Shown: positions 1 to 7,409, numbered from the stretch's first letter. The stretch: 22,427 nucleotides of DNA from Prolixibacteraceae bacterium (GCA_016930735.1 JAFGGF010000294.1:1-22427), one strand, 5' to 3'. Notes: generated from the sequence alone by a model not told the origin. Program-made: numbers and translations.

Positions 1-140
1 CTGCTGAAATAATAATATAACGAACTTTTGCCTTTACTTGCGGCAAATGCTATTTCGTCCATTGTCGTTTTCCGGTAACCATATTTTTTAAATGTTTCCT
101 GTGCTACCTTGATAATCTTATTTTTTATTTTTTCAGACAT
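1..140 (-). CDS. TetR/AcrR-family transcriptional regulator, N-terminal part only
   Basis: Reading leftward from an ATG at 140-138, 46 codons are open to the window edge. The sequence shows a typical TetR N-terminal helix-turn-helix: an initial helix (KIIKVAQETFKKYGY), then TTMDEIAFAASKGKSSLYYYF, where the G-K-S-S-L-Y-Y-Y-F stretch is the recognition-helix signature. The ligand-binding C-terminal domain lies outside the window, so effector and targets cannot be named. It is divergent from the sulfatase at 345, with about 200 bp of AT-rich DNA between them. TetR proteins often control a neighbouring transporter or their own operon; here the regulated genes are more likely downstream of it, off the window. 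The family call is firm. Confidence 0.9.
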   Translation of the reverse strand, partial: MSEKIKNKIIKVAQETFKKYGYRKTTMDEIAFAASKGKSSLYYYFS

Positions 141-344
141 TGCTTATTTCGACTAAAACGGTTTAAAAGTACAAGTTTTTAATAAAAATTATTTGAGATT
201 TTAAAATTAAAACTAAATTATTTAAACTTTAAATAATATAAAGGTGAATGATTTCAGGATTTTTAAATCACGTTAATTATTAAACTTTAACTTTAAAGTG
301 TATAAATTGAAAATAGACAGACTGGTTAACTAAACTAATCAATA
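141..344. other. Divergent intergenic region, TetR / sulfatase
   Basis: About 200 bp of strongly AT-rich DNA between two divergent start codons must hold both promoters. I found no perfect TAnnTTTG element on either strand. The closest on the plus strand is TAACTTTA near 288-295 (7 of 8). The string TTAAACTTTAA occurs twice, near 221-231 and 280-290, a short direct repeat of low complexity that may be chance. No gene, hairpin or palindromic TetR operator stands out. Confidence 0.4.
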
Positions 345-1763
345 ATGAAATATTTAATTATATCTGTATTTTTTATTCTTTCTCTGGCTTGCAGTTCACA
401 GAAACCGGATAGGCCCAATGTGCTGTTTATTGCAGTAGATGACTTACGACCCGAACTGGGCACCTATGGTGCTTCATACATTAAATCCCCAAATATCGAC
501 AGGTTAGGAGAGGAGGGGATTGTTTTTACGCGTGCCTATTGTAACATTCCGGTTTGTGGAGCTTCAAGGGCAAGTATTATGTCGGGGATCCGGCCAAATC
601 GTCACAGGTTCCTGAACTTTGATGCGTGGCAGGACAGGGATGTCCCCGGAGTGGTCAGCCTTCCTATGCATTTTAAAAATAACGGATATTCGACGGTTTC
701 ACTCGGAAAGGTTTACCACCATATTCAGGATGGCAGGGGGAGTTGGGACCGGACCTGGCATCCGCGTGCCGAAAATATTAGCGGCTGGCGTGATTACAGG
801 CTCCCTGAAAATATGCAGATTGAAGAAGGAGGAACAACCCGTGGTTATCCTTATGAATGTGCCGAAGTGGCCGACAATGCTTATTTTGACGGGAAAATTG
901 CTGATGAGGCAATTTCTCAGCTGCAAAAATTTAAAGAAAATAAAAAGCCGTTTTTCCTTGCTGTTGGATTCTTAAAACCTCATTTGCCTTTTAATGCACC
1001 GAAAAAATACTGGGACCTTTATGATCCAAAAGATATTAAACTTCCTGATTTTATGCGGAAACCTGATGGTGCCCCGGATGAATGTATGCACAATTTCGGG
1101 GAATTGAGGGCTTATTATTCCATCCCTCCTGAAGGGCCGGTTCCTGATACCATAGCATTAAAAATGATACACGGTTATTATGCATGTGTGAGTTATACTG
1201 ATGCACAGATTGGCAAAGTATTGGATTACCTGGATGAACTGGGATTGGCAGAAAATACGATCGTTATCCTTTGGGGTGATCACGGGTGGCACCTGGGGGA
1301 ACACGGATTGTGGTGCAAACATTGTAATTTTGAAAAGGTTTTACACACACCGATGATCCTGAAAGCTCCGGGTAAAAAGCCTGGTTTAAGGACAGATGCC
1401 CTGGTTGAATATGTTGATATTTATCCAACAATGTGCGAACTTGCCGGTTTGTCTTTACCAATTCACCTGCAGGGTAAAAGTATGGCCCCGCTCCTGGATA
1501 ATCCTGCCCAACCATGGAAAGAAGCAGTTTTTGCCCGGTGGATAAAAGGTGAAACAGTTATAACCCGCAATAATACTTACACTGAATGGTATAACAATAT
1601 TTCTGATGAACCTGTTGCACGGATGCTGTATGATATGAATGAAGACCCGAAAGAAACAGTAAATATTTCGGAAGATGCCGAAAATAGTGTCCTTGTTAAA
1701 AAACTTCATAAAATGTTGTCGGATCAGTTTGAAAGCAGGGATATAATAAAATTGAAAGAATAA
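345..1763 (+). CDS. Formylglycine-dependent sulfatase (iduronate-2-sulfatase-like), probable lipoprotein
   Basis: A 472-residue type I sulfatase of the alkaline-phosphatase superfamily, predicted to hydrolyse sulfate esters on sugars outside the cytoplasm. The hydrophobic N-terminus ends at C16 (SLAC), a somewhat atypical lipobox, so it may be lipid-anchored. Metal-site aspartates D32-D33 lie in NVLFIAVDD. The formylglycine motif is C71-G-A-S-R75, fitting C-x-[P/A]-x-R. Further active-site residues include K122, K211/H213 (FLKPHLPF) and D312-H313 in WGDHGWHLGEHG. Length and the NIPVCGASRAS context match Bacteroidota iduronate-2-sulfatase-like proteins. The substrate is not determinable from sequence; uronate-rich sulfated glycans are plausible. 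Activity needs a maturase (anSME or FGE) not encoded here. It stands alone, facing the end of the minus-strand cluster. Confidence 0.92.
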   Translation: MKYLIISVFFILSLACSSQKPDRPNVLFIAVDDLRPELGTYGASYIKSPNIDRLGEEGIVFTRAYCNIPVCGASRASIMSGIRPNRHRFLNFDAWQDRDVPGVVSLPMHFKNNGYSTVSLGKVYHHIQDGRGSWDRTWHPRAENISGWRDYRLPENMQIEEGGTTRGYPYECAEVADNAYFDGKIADEAISQLQKFKENKKPFFLAVGFLKPHLPFNAPKKYWDLYDPKDIKLPDFMRKPDGAPDECMHNFGELRAYYSIPPEGPVPDTIALKMIHGYYACVSYTDAQIGKVLDYLDELGLAENTIVILWGDHGWHLGEHGLWCKHCNFEKVLHTPMILKAPGKKPGLRTDALVEYVDIYPTMCELAGLSLPIHLQGKSMAPLLDNPAQPWKEAVFARWIKGETVITRNNTYTEWYNNISDEPVARMLYDMNEDPKETVNISEDAENSVLVKKLHKMLSDQFESRDIIKLKE

Positions 1764-1765
1764 AT

Positions 1766-1780
1766 TGAATTATTAATTCA
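1766..1780. terminator. AT-only palindrome between convergent genes, possible weak terminator
   Basis: TGAATTATTAATTCA is a 7-1-7 perfect palindrome just after the sulfatase stop codon, in the 40-bp gap between the convergent sulfatase and MFS genes. It contains only one G-C pair per arm and has no long T-run, so it would be a weak bidirectional terminator at best. Confidence 0.3.
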
Positions 1781-1803
1781 TTTATTAAATTGTAGTTACG
1801 GGA

Positions 1804-3024
1804 TTATTTCCTGCAGTTGATTTTAAAAATAAAAAAAGCAGAGGTTAATACAATTACAATATACAGGATAAAAAAGGCTTTGAATCCGAAAATCCCTATG
1901 AGGCTTCCTCCAACCAGAGGAAAAATGGCTGGTAGAATATTCCCGGCACCTGCAAAGCCGGTATAAACTGCACGATTTTCGGTGCCTGAAATTTCCAGTA
2001 ATAAACCATTCATAGTAATTGAAAATAAAGAATATACTATTCCCCCTAAAATAAAAATATATCTAATAGAAGCAGGATCATGGATCAGCAAAGCAAAAAC
2101 AGCGAGCAAAACCGAAAGCATTACATTGCTGTATAATAAAATATTGTACCTGAGTTTTTTAGCTCCCAGCAAAACCAGGATGCTGACAAAAACAATCCCA
2201 AACACTTTAAATAGAAGGAATAAACCTGTATCAGTGCTTTGTGTGTTGAAAATCTGTTTTGCATACAGGATGATAAATGGCAGTAAAGAAATAGCAATAC
2301 CCTGTGTATTTATAAATCCAAGAAAATAAGCGAGTTTTTTATTTTCTTTTAATTCATTCCTTAAAATCCCAATGAATGATTTAAATCCACTGATTTTCAT
2401 TGAAGAAGGTGTTACTTCTTTAATGCTCCAGAAACCACCGGAGGCAATAAGCAATAAACCTCCACCGATAAAAAACATCCATGCATAATTAATGGGGAAA
2501 GCTTTCATGACCAGGACTTTTTTAGCAATAAATGCAGCTCCTAAGACTATAATTCCGGATATTACCTGAACCGAAGAAAAGAATGTTTTTCTTTTATCCC
2601 GGGAAAGTGATTTTCCGATAATATCGGTATAACTGATATTGGCAAAAGCACCGGCAAGAGAAAATAGGGTAATAAAAAAGAAAGCCAGCCCGATGATATT
2701 ACCTGTGTGTCCTGAATTCAGACGAAACAGTAAGAAAGCCAGTCCGAATAATGCAAAAATCCGAGTATTGATCCCAAATAAAAGGAACCTTTTTTTGAAA
2801 GGCCTGTTGCTTTGGTAAGGTGCAAAAAACAATTGTGTAAAAGTAGATCCACCCAGCATAATCGCTGTCATAATTCCAATATGCAAAGCTGTTCCACCTG
2901 ATTCAACCAACATTGCCGGTATAACAGTATCGACATCGATAAAGTTTTTGGCAAAAGCCAGGAAAGCCGCATGCCATAAAAATGATTTGAAATTATGGTT
3001 TGAAATTCTTTTTGTTAAATCCAC
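1804..3024 (-). CDS. Major facilitator superfamily (MFS) transporter
   Basis: A 406-residue polytopic inner-membrane protein with about twelve hydrophobic segments, the usual MFS length and pattern. After the first two helices comes a short basic loop (APYQSNRPFKKRF) at the place of MFS motif A, between TM2 and TM3. A central hydrophilic loop near residues 205-230 separates the six-helix halves. No signature fixes the substrate. The start codon is 11 bp after the stop of the third NifX-like gene, so it is very likely the last gene of the cluster that begins at 7753. Its job may therefore be linked to that cluster: uptake or export of a metal complex, anion, cofactor precursor or small metabolite. 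This link is inference from gene order. It could instead be a generic drug- or sugar-type MFS protein. Confidence 0.85.
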   Translation of the reverse strand: MDLTKRISNHNFKSFLWHAAFLAFAKNFIDVDTVIPAMLVESGGTALHIGIMTAIMLGGSTFTQLFFAPYQSNRPFKKRFLLFGINTRIFALFGLAFLLFRLNSGHTGNIIGLAFFFITLFSLAGAFANISYTDIIGKSLSRDKRKTFFSSVQVISGIIVLGAAFIAKKVLVMKAFPINYAWMFFIGGGLLLIASGGFWSIKEVTPSSMKISGFKSFIGILRNELKENKKLAYFLGFINTQGIAISLLPFIILYAKQIFNTQSTDTGLFLLFKVFGIVFVSILVLLGAKKLRYNILLYSNVMLSVLLAVFALLIHDPASIRYIFILGGIVYSLFSITMNGLLLEISGTENRAVYTGFAGAGNILPAIFPLVGGSLIGIFGFKAFFILYIVIVLTSAFFIFKINCRK

Positions 3025-3035
3025 ATAAAACCAGA

Positions 3036-3464
3036 TTAGTTGACTTTTATTTTTAAGACACCTTTGTCGATCTTAAATAACATATAACCTGAATTTCGGT
3101 TTATAAGTTCATCTTTAATCCAGTTTATTTGGTTTAACAGAATTGATTTGACTTCTTCAATTGTATTCCGGGAAATGATTACCGGTATAAAATGCTGGTT
3201 TACAAATTTAATATTCTTCCCGAATTGACGGGAAACCAAAACATGTACACCCTCAGATAGCATTTCTGAAATGATTATATCGGCTTTTTCTCTCAAACCA
3301 TGCATATCGTCATGAATGGTTTCTTTGGCAATATTAATTATTTCCTTTTCCCAAACTATATTTTTACCATCAAATTTATAAATGGAATATTTGCCGGCAT
3401 CACCAAAATGTTTTTTCTCAAACAGGCCATCCGCTCCCAGAGCAAATGCAAATAAAATATTCAT
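3036..3464 (-). CDS. NifX/ORP-fold protein, long cysteine-free paralog
   Basis: 142 residues in the dinitrogenase iron-molybdenum cofactor (NifX/NifB-C-terminal/ORP) superfamily. The N-terminus MNILFAFALGADGLFEKKHFGDAGKYSIYKFDG carries the family's HFGDA-type loop, followed by a helix-strand region (ADIIISEMLSEGVHVLVSRQFGKN). It is about 30-40 residues longer than the two other paralogs in the cluster, and its C-terminal extension ends in a basic beta-like tail (FKIDKGVLKIKVN). It has no cysteine at all, so a bound cluster would rely on other ligands or non-covalent binding, as reported for Orange Protein. It is separated by about 100 bp from the flavoprotein upstream and 11 bp from the MFS gene downstream. 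Role is inferred: binding, scaffolding or sensing of a metal-sulfide cluster. Confidence 0.75.
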   Translation of the reverse strand: MNILFAFALGADGLFEKKHFGDAGKYSIYKFDGKNIVWEKEIINIAKETIHDDMHGLREKADIIISEMLSEGVHVLVSRQFGKNIKFVNQHFIPVIISRNTIEEVKSILLNQINWIKDELINRNSGYMLFKIDKGVLKIKVN

Positions 3465-3466
3465 AC

Positions 3467-3511
3467 TTATAATAGTTTCAATTTATAATATTTCCCGGTT
3501 AATGCTTCCAT
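3467..3511 (-). other. Possible 14-codon mini-ORF in the flavoprotein-NifX gap
   Basis: The 101-bp gap between the flavoprotein and the long NifX-like gene is the longest inside the 3' half of the cluster. It contains a minus-strand ATG opening a 14-codon frame (MEALTGKYYKLKLL) that stops 2 bp before the NifX-like start codon. The frame stays open 13 codons further upstream without another start. This may be a leader peptide, the remnant of a lost gene tail, or chance. No homology is recognised. Confidence 0.15.
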
Positions 3512-3565
3512 AATTTTATTTGATACGGCTTTCCTTGGTTGTTCTATGAACTAAACTTTATTTTA

Positions 3566-4933
3566 TTAATTTTTATGCAGGGCATTTATTTTTGCAATTG
3601 CAACTTCGGCTGCCTTAATCATAACCGGTTTCGTTGGTGGTGCAGTTAGTAAAGGATGTGTGCCGAACTGATAGGAAATCAGTTCATAAACTGTAACATC
3701 TTTTTGTATTGCCATTCCGATAATATTAATTAAAGTACCTGCAATTTTACTTCCCCAGGCTTCGCCACCCAATATGCTGCCACTGGAAGGAGAAACATAT
3801 AATTTGCAGGTTATTGGCATAGTTTCACAAAAATTTGCAGGGTGGGTGTCAAAGTCACTGAATTCGGCTTCAATAAAATCAATATTTGATTGCTTACCTG
3901 TTTTGTCATTTAATCCGGCTGCAGCCATTGCCAAACCATTGATCCGGGTTGAAAAAACTCCCAGTGTCCCGATAAAATTCTTCCTGATTTTAACCCCGAA
4001 AAGGTTGTAACCCAATACCCGTGCTTCGGCAGTTGCAGTTGATGCAAGCATAATATTATCAAGTTTTCCGGTTAAAAAACCTGTTGTTTGTGCACAATCT
4101 CCAACTGCACAAACATCGGGTGTGGAAGTCCTTTCATAGTTGTCGACTACAATGGCCCCCATTTTATTCAATGTTAACCCCGCTTTTTTAGCTATATCGG
4201 TATTGGGCTTGTACCCGATTGACATAATTACAGCATCCGCTTCCAGTATTTCTCCGTTTTTCAGTTTAACTCCACTCACTTTTCCATTCGATCCTAAAAC
4301 TTCGTTAACTAAAACAGAAGTTTTTACATCGACATTTGACAGACGTAACTGGTCGGTTGCTATTGCACTTAATTGAGTTGAAAAAGCACGGCAAAGGCAA
4401 TTATCCTCCCCTTCAATAAGTGTAACCTTCTTATTTTCGTTTTTTGCTAGTTGTTCTGCTATTTCTGAACCAATAAATCCACCGCCGATAATTACTATGT
4501 TTTGTTTTTTTAAAAGTTCATTGTACAGGAAAGTAATGTACTTGTAACTTTTTTTCACATAGAAAACATTTTCAAGGTCATATCCTTTTATAAAATCAGG
4601 GATCAATGGGTGTGAGCCGGTAGCAAATATAAGTTTATCATATCCAAAGGCCTGACCCGATCCTACCGTTACATTTTTTGTTTCTACATCAACATCAACA
4701 GCCGGATCAATGATTAATTCTCCTCCGGCATCAACAAATGGTTTAGGACCCATCATGTTATTTTCAGGCCCCCCCAACTCGTGAAATATATATGGAATAC
4801 CGCAGGGAACCTGCCCTTTAGCTTCTTCAGCAAGCATTAGGATTGATTTTCCCGGATATTGTTTTTTTGCACTCATTCCTGTTACAATGGCTGCAGGGCC
4901 ACTACCAATAATTATTACATCATAATTTTTCAT
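3566..4933 (-). CDS. FAD-dependent pyridine nucleotide-disulfide oxidoreductase (CoA-disulfide reductase / NADH oxidase type)
   Basis: A 455-residue cytoplasmic flavoenzyme. The FAD dinucleotide fold opens with GSGPAA (10-15). An NAD(P) Rossmann motif GGGFIGSE lies at 150-157, and the second FAD motif (TPDVCAVGDC) at 271-280. The single redox cysteine C44 in VPCGIPY sits where CoA-disulfide reductases and NADH oxidases of this family carry theirs, so a Cys-thiol/persulfide or Cys-sulfenate mechanism is expected, not a CxxxxC disulfide. The C-terminal dimerisation domain ends in the family-like GTHPLLTAPP segment. Extra cysteines (C179/C181, C275/C280, C369/C376) are notable. It is co-directional with the ferredoxin-ATPases (47-bp gap), suggesting it supplies electrons or handles sulfane sulfur for the cluster. 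Substrate could be CoA-SS-CoA, polysulfide, O2, or a partner Fe-S protein. Confidence 0.85.
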   Translation of the reverse strand: MKNYDVIIIGSGPAAIVTGMSAKKQYPGKSILMLAEEAKGQVPCGIPYIFHELGGPENNMMGPKPFVDAGGELIIDPAVDVDVETKNVTVGSGQAFGYDKLIFATGSHPLIPDFIKGYDLENVFYVKKSYKYITFLYNELLKKQNIVIIGGGFIGSEIAEQLAKNENKKVTLIEGEDNCLCRAFSTQLSAIATDQLRLSNVDVKTSVLVNEVLGSNGKVSGVKLKNGEILEADAVIMSIGYKPNTDIAKKAGLTLNKMGAIVVDNYERTSTPDVCAVGDCAQTTGFLTGKLDNIMLASTATAEARVLGYNLFGVKIRKNFIGTLGVFSTRINGLAMAAAGLNDKTGKQSNIDFIEAEFSDFDTHPANFCETMPITCKLYVSPSSGSILGGEAWGSKIAGTLINIIGMAIQKDVTVYELISYQFGTHPLLTAPPTKPVMIKAAEVAIAKINALHKN

Positions 4934-4980
4934 TGAATTATTTTTTTGTATTAAAACGTTTGATATTAAAGTGATTATAT

Positions 4981-5847
4981 TCAGTTTTTTATAATATTCC
5001 AGGCTAATTTTATTTGTTCGCTGATTTCCTCATTTGGCGCTGTTTCAATGATTGATTTCCCGTCCTTTATCGAATTGATAACCAGTACTGTAAAAGGTAA
5101 TTTCGCAGTAAGGGGAATTTTTTCCTGCTGAAGGAATTTTTCAACCTTGTTTGTTATTTCCAGGTTGATATCATATTTATTAATGACTGCATAAATGGGT
5201 ATATTTGAAGCTTGCACCAGTTTGATCAGCCTTTGTGAGTCATGCAATCCTGATAATGTTGGCTCAATAATTACAATAACCGCATTTGTGCCTGATATAG
5301 AAGCAATTACCGGGCATCCTATTCCGGGCGGCCCATCATTAATGATAAAATCAGCATTCTTATTTTTTGCAAGGTTGATTGCGTTATTGCGAACCTGGGT
5401 AACCAGTTTCCCTGAATTTTCTTCGCCTGGCCCCATTTTAGCATGTACCAGTGGACCAAACCTCGTTTCAGAAATAAACCATGAGTTGTTTTTCCTTTTT
5501 TCAGAATTGATAGCTCCAACAGGGCAAATACGTTCGCAGAGCCTGCAACCTTCGCACTGAAAAGGATCTATTTTGTATTCATTTTTTTGATTGATATGAA
5601 TGGCATTAAAATGGCAATTCTCTTCACATAAGCCACAACCGGTACATATTTCCGGATCGATGGTGGCAAGATAACTGCTTTCGAAAATATGGCTTTCTTT
5701 TATTTCAGGATTCAGGATCAGATGTAAATCAGGCGCATCAACATCTGAGTCACAAAAAACAGCATTTTCAGCAATTGAGGCAATTGCGGCAGCAATAACT
5801 GTTTTCCCGGCACCTCCTTTCCCGCTTAAAATGGTTATTTCCCTCAT
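4981..5847 (-). CDS. MinD-superfamily ATPase with inserted 2x[4Fe-4S] ferredoxin domain (second copy)
   Basis: 288 residues. A deviant Walker A GKGGAGKT (9-16) marks the MinD/Mrp/NifH-like P-loop class. A bacterial-type ferredoxin domain interrupts the fold, with C68-x2-C71-x2-C74-x3-C78 and C98-x2-C101-x2-C104-x3-C108, each with the P/N-A-I context of [4Fe-4S] loops. The switch region DGPPGIGCPV (171-180) and IIEPTLSGLHD complete the ATPase. Its ATG shares one base with the stop of the preceding ATPase (TAATG), implying translational coupling and probably a heterodimer. Homologous tandem pairs accompany Orange Protein in Desulfovibrio. Expected role: ATP-driven assembly, insertion or reduction of a metal cluster. 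Not NifH, which lacks the inserted ferredoxin. It is soluble, with no membrane-targeting helix apparent. Confidence 0.9.
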   Translation of the reverse strand: MREITILSGKGGAGKTVIAAAIASIAENAVFCDSDVDAPDLHLILNPEIKESHIFESSYLATIDPEICTGCGLCEENCHFNAIHINQKNEYKIDPFQCEGCRLCERICPVGAINSEKRKNNSWFISETRFGPLVHAKMGPGEENSGKLVTQVRNNAINLAKNKNADFIINDGPPGIGCPVIASISGTNAVIVIIEPTLSGLHDSQRLIKLVQASNIPIYAVINKYDINLEITNKVEKFLQQEKIPLTAKLPFTVLVINSIKDGKSIIETAPNEEISEQIKLAWNIIKN

Positions 5848-6710
5848 TATCGGATAATTGACTTTAGTTTTGAGATAATTTCAAAATAAGTTCTTTCAAC
5901 TGATAAAGGAATTTCTTTCAGAATATCGCCGCTTGCATAACTTGATGCATAATCTTTTGAAAAAGGGATTTCCCCGAGTAATTCAATATTCCTGCTTTTT
6001 GAAAAGTTGTAAACTCCATTATTACCTAATCCCGATTTATTGATAATCAAGCCAAAGGGTATTTTCATATCCTCAAGTAAATCAACTGTTATTTTTAAAT
6101 CATGTAATCCGAACGGTGTGGGTTCGGTAACCAGAATTACATAATCTGCATCAGATATTGTTTCAACAACAGGGCAACTGGTCCCTGGCGGGGCATCATA
6201 GATAACATGAAGGTTAGCATTTTTTATTTCTTTTTTCAGGTCTTTAATCAGCCCTGTCTGCATAGCTGAACCGATTTTTAACCTTCCTTCCAACAATCCT
6301 TTTCCAATACCTGTTTCGAATGTTGTAATGCTACCCTGCAATTCATCGTATTCAGCAATTGCGTTGTATTTGCATGCTGCTGTGCATGCTCCGCAAGAAT
6401 GGCATAGGTCTGAGTAAATTTCAGCAAATTTGATCCCAGGGGAAATGACAATGGCATTAAATTCACACCAATCAGAACATTTTTTACAAAAGGTGCATTT
6501 TTCAGTGTCAATAAACGGAACCTTCCTGTATGATTGTTTTCGCAAAGTTAATTCCGCATCTTTAAAAAAAAGAGCATCATTGGGTTCTTCTACGTCACAG
6601 TCAACCAGCATGACGTCTTTGCCCAGGTATTTTTCTATGAAATAATATAAATTTACAGCAACAGTTGTTTTTCCCGTCCCCCCTTTTCCACTCGCTATTG
6701 CTATCCTCAT
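5847..6710 (-). CDS. MinD-superfamily ATPase with inserted 2x[4Fe-4S] ferredoxin domain (first copy)
   Basis: 287 residues, paralogous to its downstream neighbour. Walker A GKGGTGKT at 8-15; VDCDVEEPN (36-44) is the switch I/A' region; the ferredoxin insert has C72-x2-C75-x2-C78-x3-C82 and C103-x2-C106-x2-C109-x3-C113; the switch region is DAPPGTSCPV (172-181). C179 in this last motif is also present in the paralog, so this motif cysteine may be functional, for instance as a bridging ligand at a dimer interface as in Mrp/NBP35-type carriers. The tail (FSKDYASSYASGDIL) matches the usual C-terminal helix region. It lies 26 bp after the NifX-like gene and overlaps the next ATPase by one base. 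The two ATPases differ widely, so this is an old heterodimeric pair, not a recent duplication. Confidence 0.9.
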   Translation of the reverse strand: MRIAIASGKGGTGKTTVAVNLYYFIEKYLGKDVMLVDCDVEEPNDALFFKDAELTLRKQSYRKVPFIDTEKCTFCKKCSDWCEFNAIVISPGIKFAEIYSDLCHSCGACTAACKYNAIAEYDELQGSITTFETGIGKGLLEGRLKIGSAMQTGLIKDLKKEIKNANLHVIYDAPPGTSCPVVETISDADYVILVTEPTPFGLHDLKITVDLLEDMKIPFGLIINKSGLGNNGVYNFSKSRNIELLGEIPFSKDYASSYASGDILKEIPLSVERTYFEIISKLKSIIR

Positions 6711-6736
6711 TCTTTAAATGGATGGAATTTTACAGA

Positions 6737-7078
6737 TTAATGGTCGCAATAATTTGCATTAAATACGATAGTATTGTTAAGCATGCCAAAAGTAAGTGCT
6801 TTTGCAGGCAGAATTGGCGCCCCTACAAATACATTGATACCTTCCTGGTTAAATATCTGGATAGCCCGGTTTCCCATACCCCCTGCAATTACATCGGTTA
6901 CTCCTTTTCCGGCAAGCCAACGTGGCAAAACTCCGGGTTCATGAGGTGGTGGGGTTACATATTCTTCTGATATTACGTCTTTATTATCACAGCTTAAAAG
7001 AACAAAGAATTTACAATGCCCGAAATGGCTGTCGAGATTCCCTTCTGAGTTTACCGGTACGGCAATTTTTTTTGTCAT
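6737..7078 (-). CDS. NifX/ORP-fold dinitrogenase iron-molybdenum cofactor family protein
   Basis: 113 residues when started at the ATG at 7078-7076 (MTKKIAVPV). The first beta strand of the family (KIAVPVNSEGNLDSHFGHCKFF) begins there, so the longer frame from 7111, which adds MQGSCITNFNK, is unlikely. Typical features: HFGHC loop at about 18-22, the PPPHEPGVLPRWL segment, and VTDVIAGGMGNRAIQIFNQEGINVFVGA, a glycine-rich loop plus strand. The C-terminus ends NYCDH, a His/Cys tail seen in many small members, potentially metal-binding. In the ORP and NifX families this fold carries a Mo/Fe or Mo/Cu cluster. Of the three paralogs here it is the closest to canonical and so the best candidate for the cluster-carrying protein. 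Soluble, cytoplasmic. Confidence 0.85.
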   Translation of the reverse strand: MTKKIAVPVNSEGNLDSHFGHCKFFVLLSCDNKDVISEEYVTPPPHEPGVLPRWLAGKGVTDVIAGGMGNRAIQIFNQEGINVFVGAPILPAKALTFGMLNNTIVFNANYCDH

Positions 7079-7107
7079 TTTGTTAAAATTGGTTATACAA
7101 CTTCCCT

Positions 7108-7123
7108 GCAACTATTTGGTTGC
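7108..7123. repeat. Small hairpin GCAAC-N6-GTTGC between DUF5320 and NifX-like genes
   Basis: A perfect 5-bp stem with a 6-nt loop lies in the 79-bp gap ahead of the second NifX-like gene. No T-run follows it in the direction of transcription, so it is more likely an RNA-processing or weak pause element than a terminator. It may be chance. Confidence 0.25.
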
Positions 7124-7157
7124 CTGATTTTTAAAGTAATATATTAAATTTTGGGAA

Positions 7158-7388
7158 TTATCTTCCCTGGTTTCTTCTTCCACCACTATTCCCGGGCTTC
7201 CTGTTCCGGCCTCTTCCTGGTGAATCCATTTGGCCGTTCCTGTTTTTCCTTCCCAGGCCGAGCCCCCTGCCTGGCCTGCGTCCTGTCGTTTTAACTTCAT
7301 CAGCCGTTTTTTCTCCGCGGCATTTTCCCATTCCTCTTCCGGAAAGCGGGCCTTGCCCGTCTGGTCCGGTTCTGTCAAATCCTGGCAT
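7158..7388 (-). CDS. DUF5320-family small Gly/Arg-rich protein
   Basis: 76 residues beginning MPGFDRTGPDGQGPLSGRG, the signature opening of the DUF5320 family (usual form MPGxDxTGPxGxGPxTGRGxGxC). A single cysteine follows at C23, then a low-complexity Gly/Arg/Asn tail (GRGLGLGRKNRNGQ... ending GGRRNQGR), probably disordered and strongly basic. In anaerobes these proteins are regularly found beside NifX-like proteins and ferredoxin-MinD ATPases, which fits its place here between two NifX-like genes. No function is established. The DNA is much more GC-rich than its neighbours because of Gly/Arg codons. That also keeps a second reading frame open across 7112-7378, which gives no family-like protein and is discarded. 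Family call is confident from the N-terminus alone. Confidence 0.85.
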   Translation of the reverse strand: MPGFDRTGPDGQGPLSGRGMGKCRGEKTADEVKTTGRRPGRGLGLGRKNRNGQMDSPGRGRNRKPGNSGGRRNQGR

Positions 7389-7409
7389 AACTTTTAATTT
7401 ATATTTATT

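Noticed and set aside
619..975. 118-codon plus-strand frame inside the sulfatase gene
   Set aside because: Alternate-frame shadow within a sulfatase whose active-site motifs are complete in the other frame.
5195..5560. 121-codon plus-strand frame opposite the second ferredoxin-ATPase
   Set aside because: Antisense shadow of a gene with complete family motifs; no start context or domain of its own.
7079..7111. Upstream start (MQGSCITNFNK...) for the second NifX-like gene
   Set aside because: The fold's first strand begins at MTKKIAVPV (7078); the extra eleven residues look like translated leader DNA.
7112..7378. 88-codon minus-strand frame overlapping the DUF5320 gene
   Set aside because: It shares the strand and DNA with the DUF5320 frame but has no family-like features; the MPGFDRTGP start of the other frame is diagnostic. 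It stays open because the underlying codons are GC-rich.
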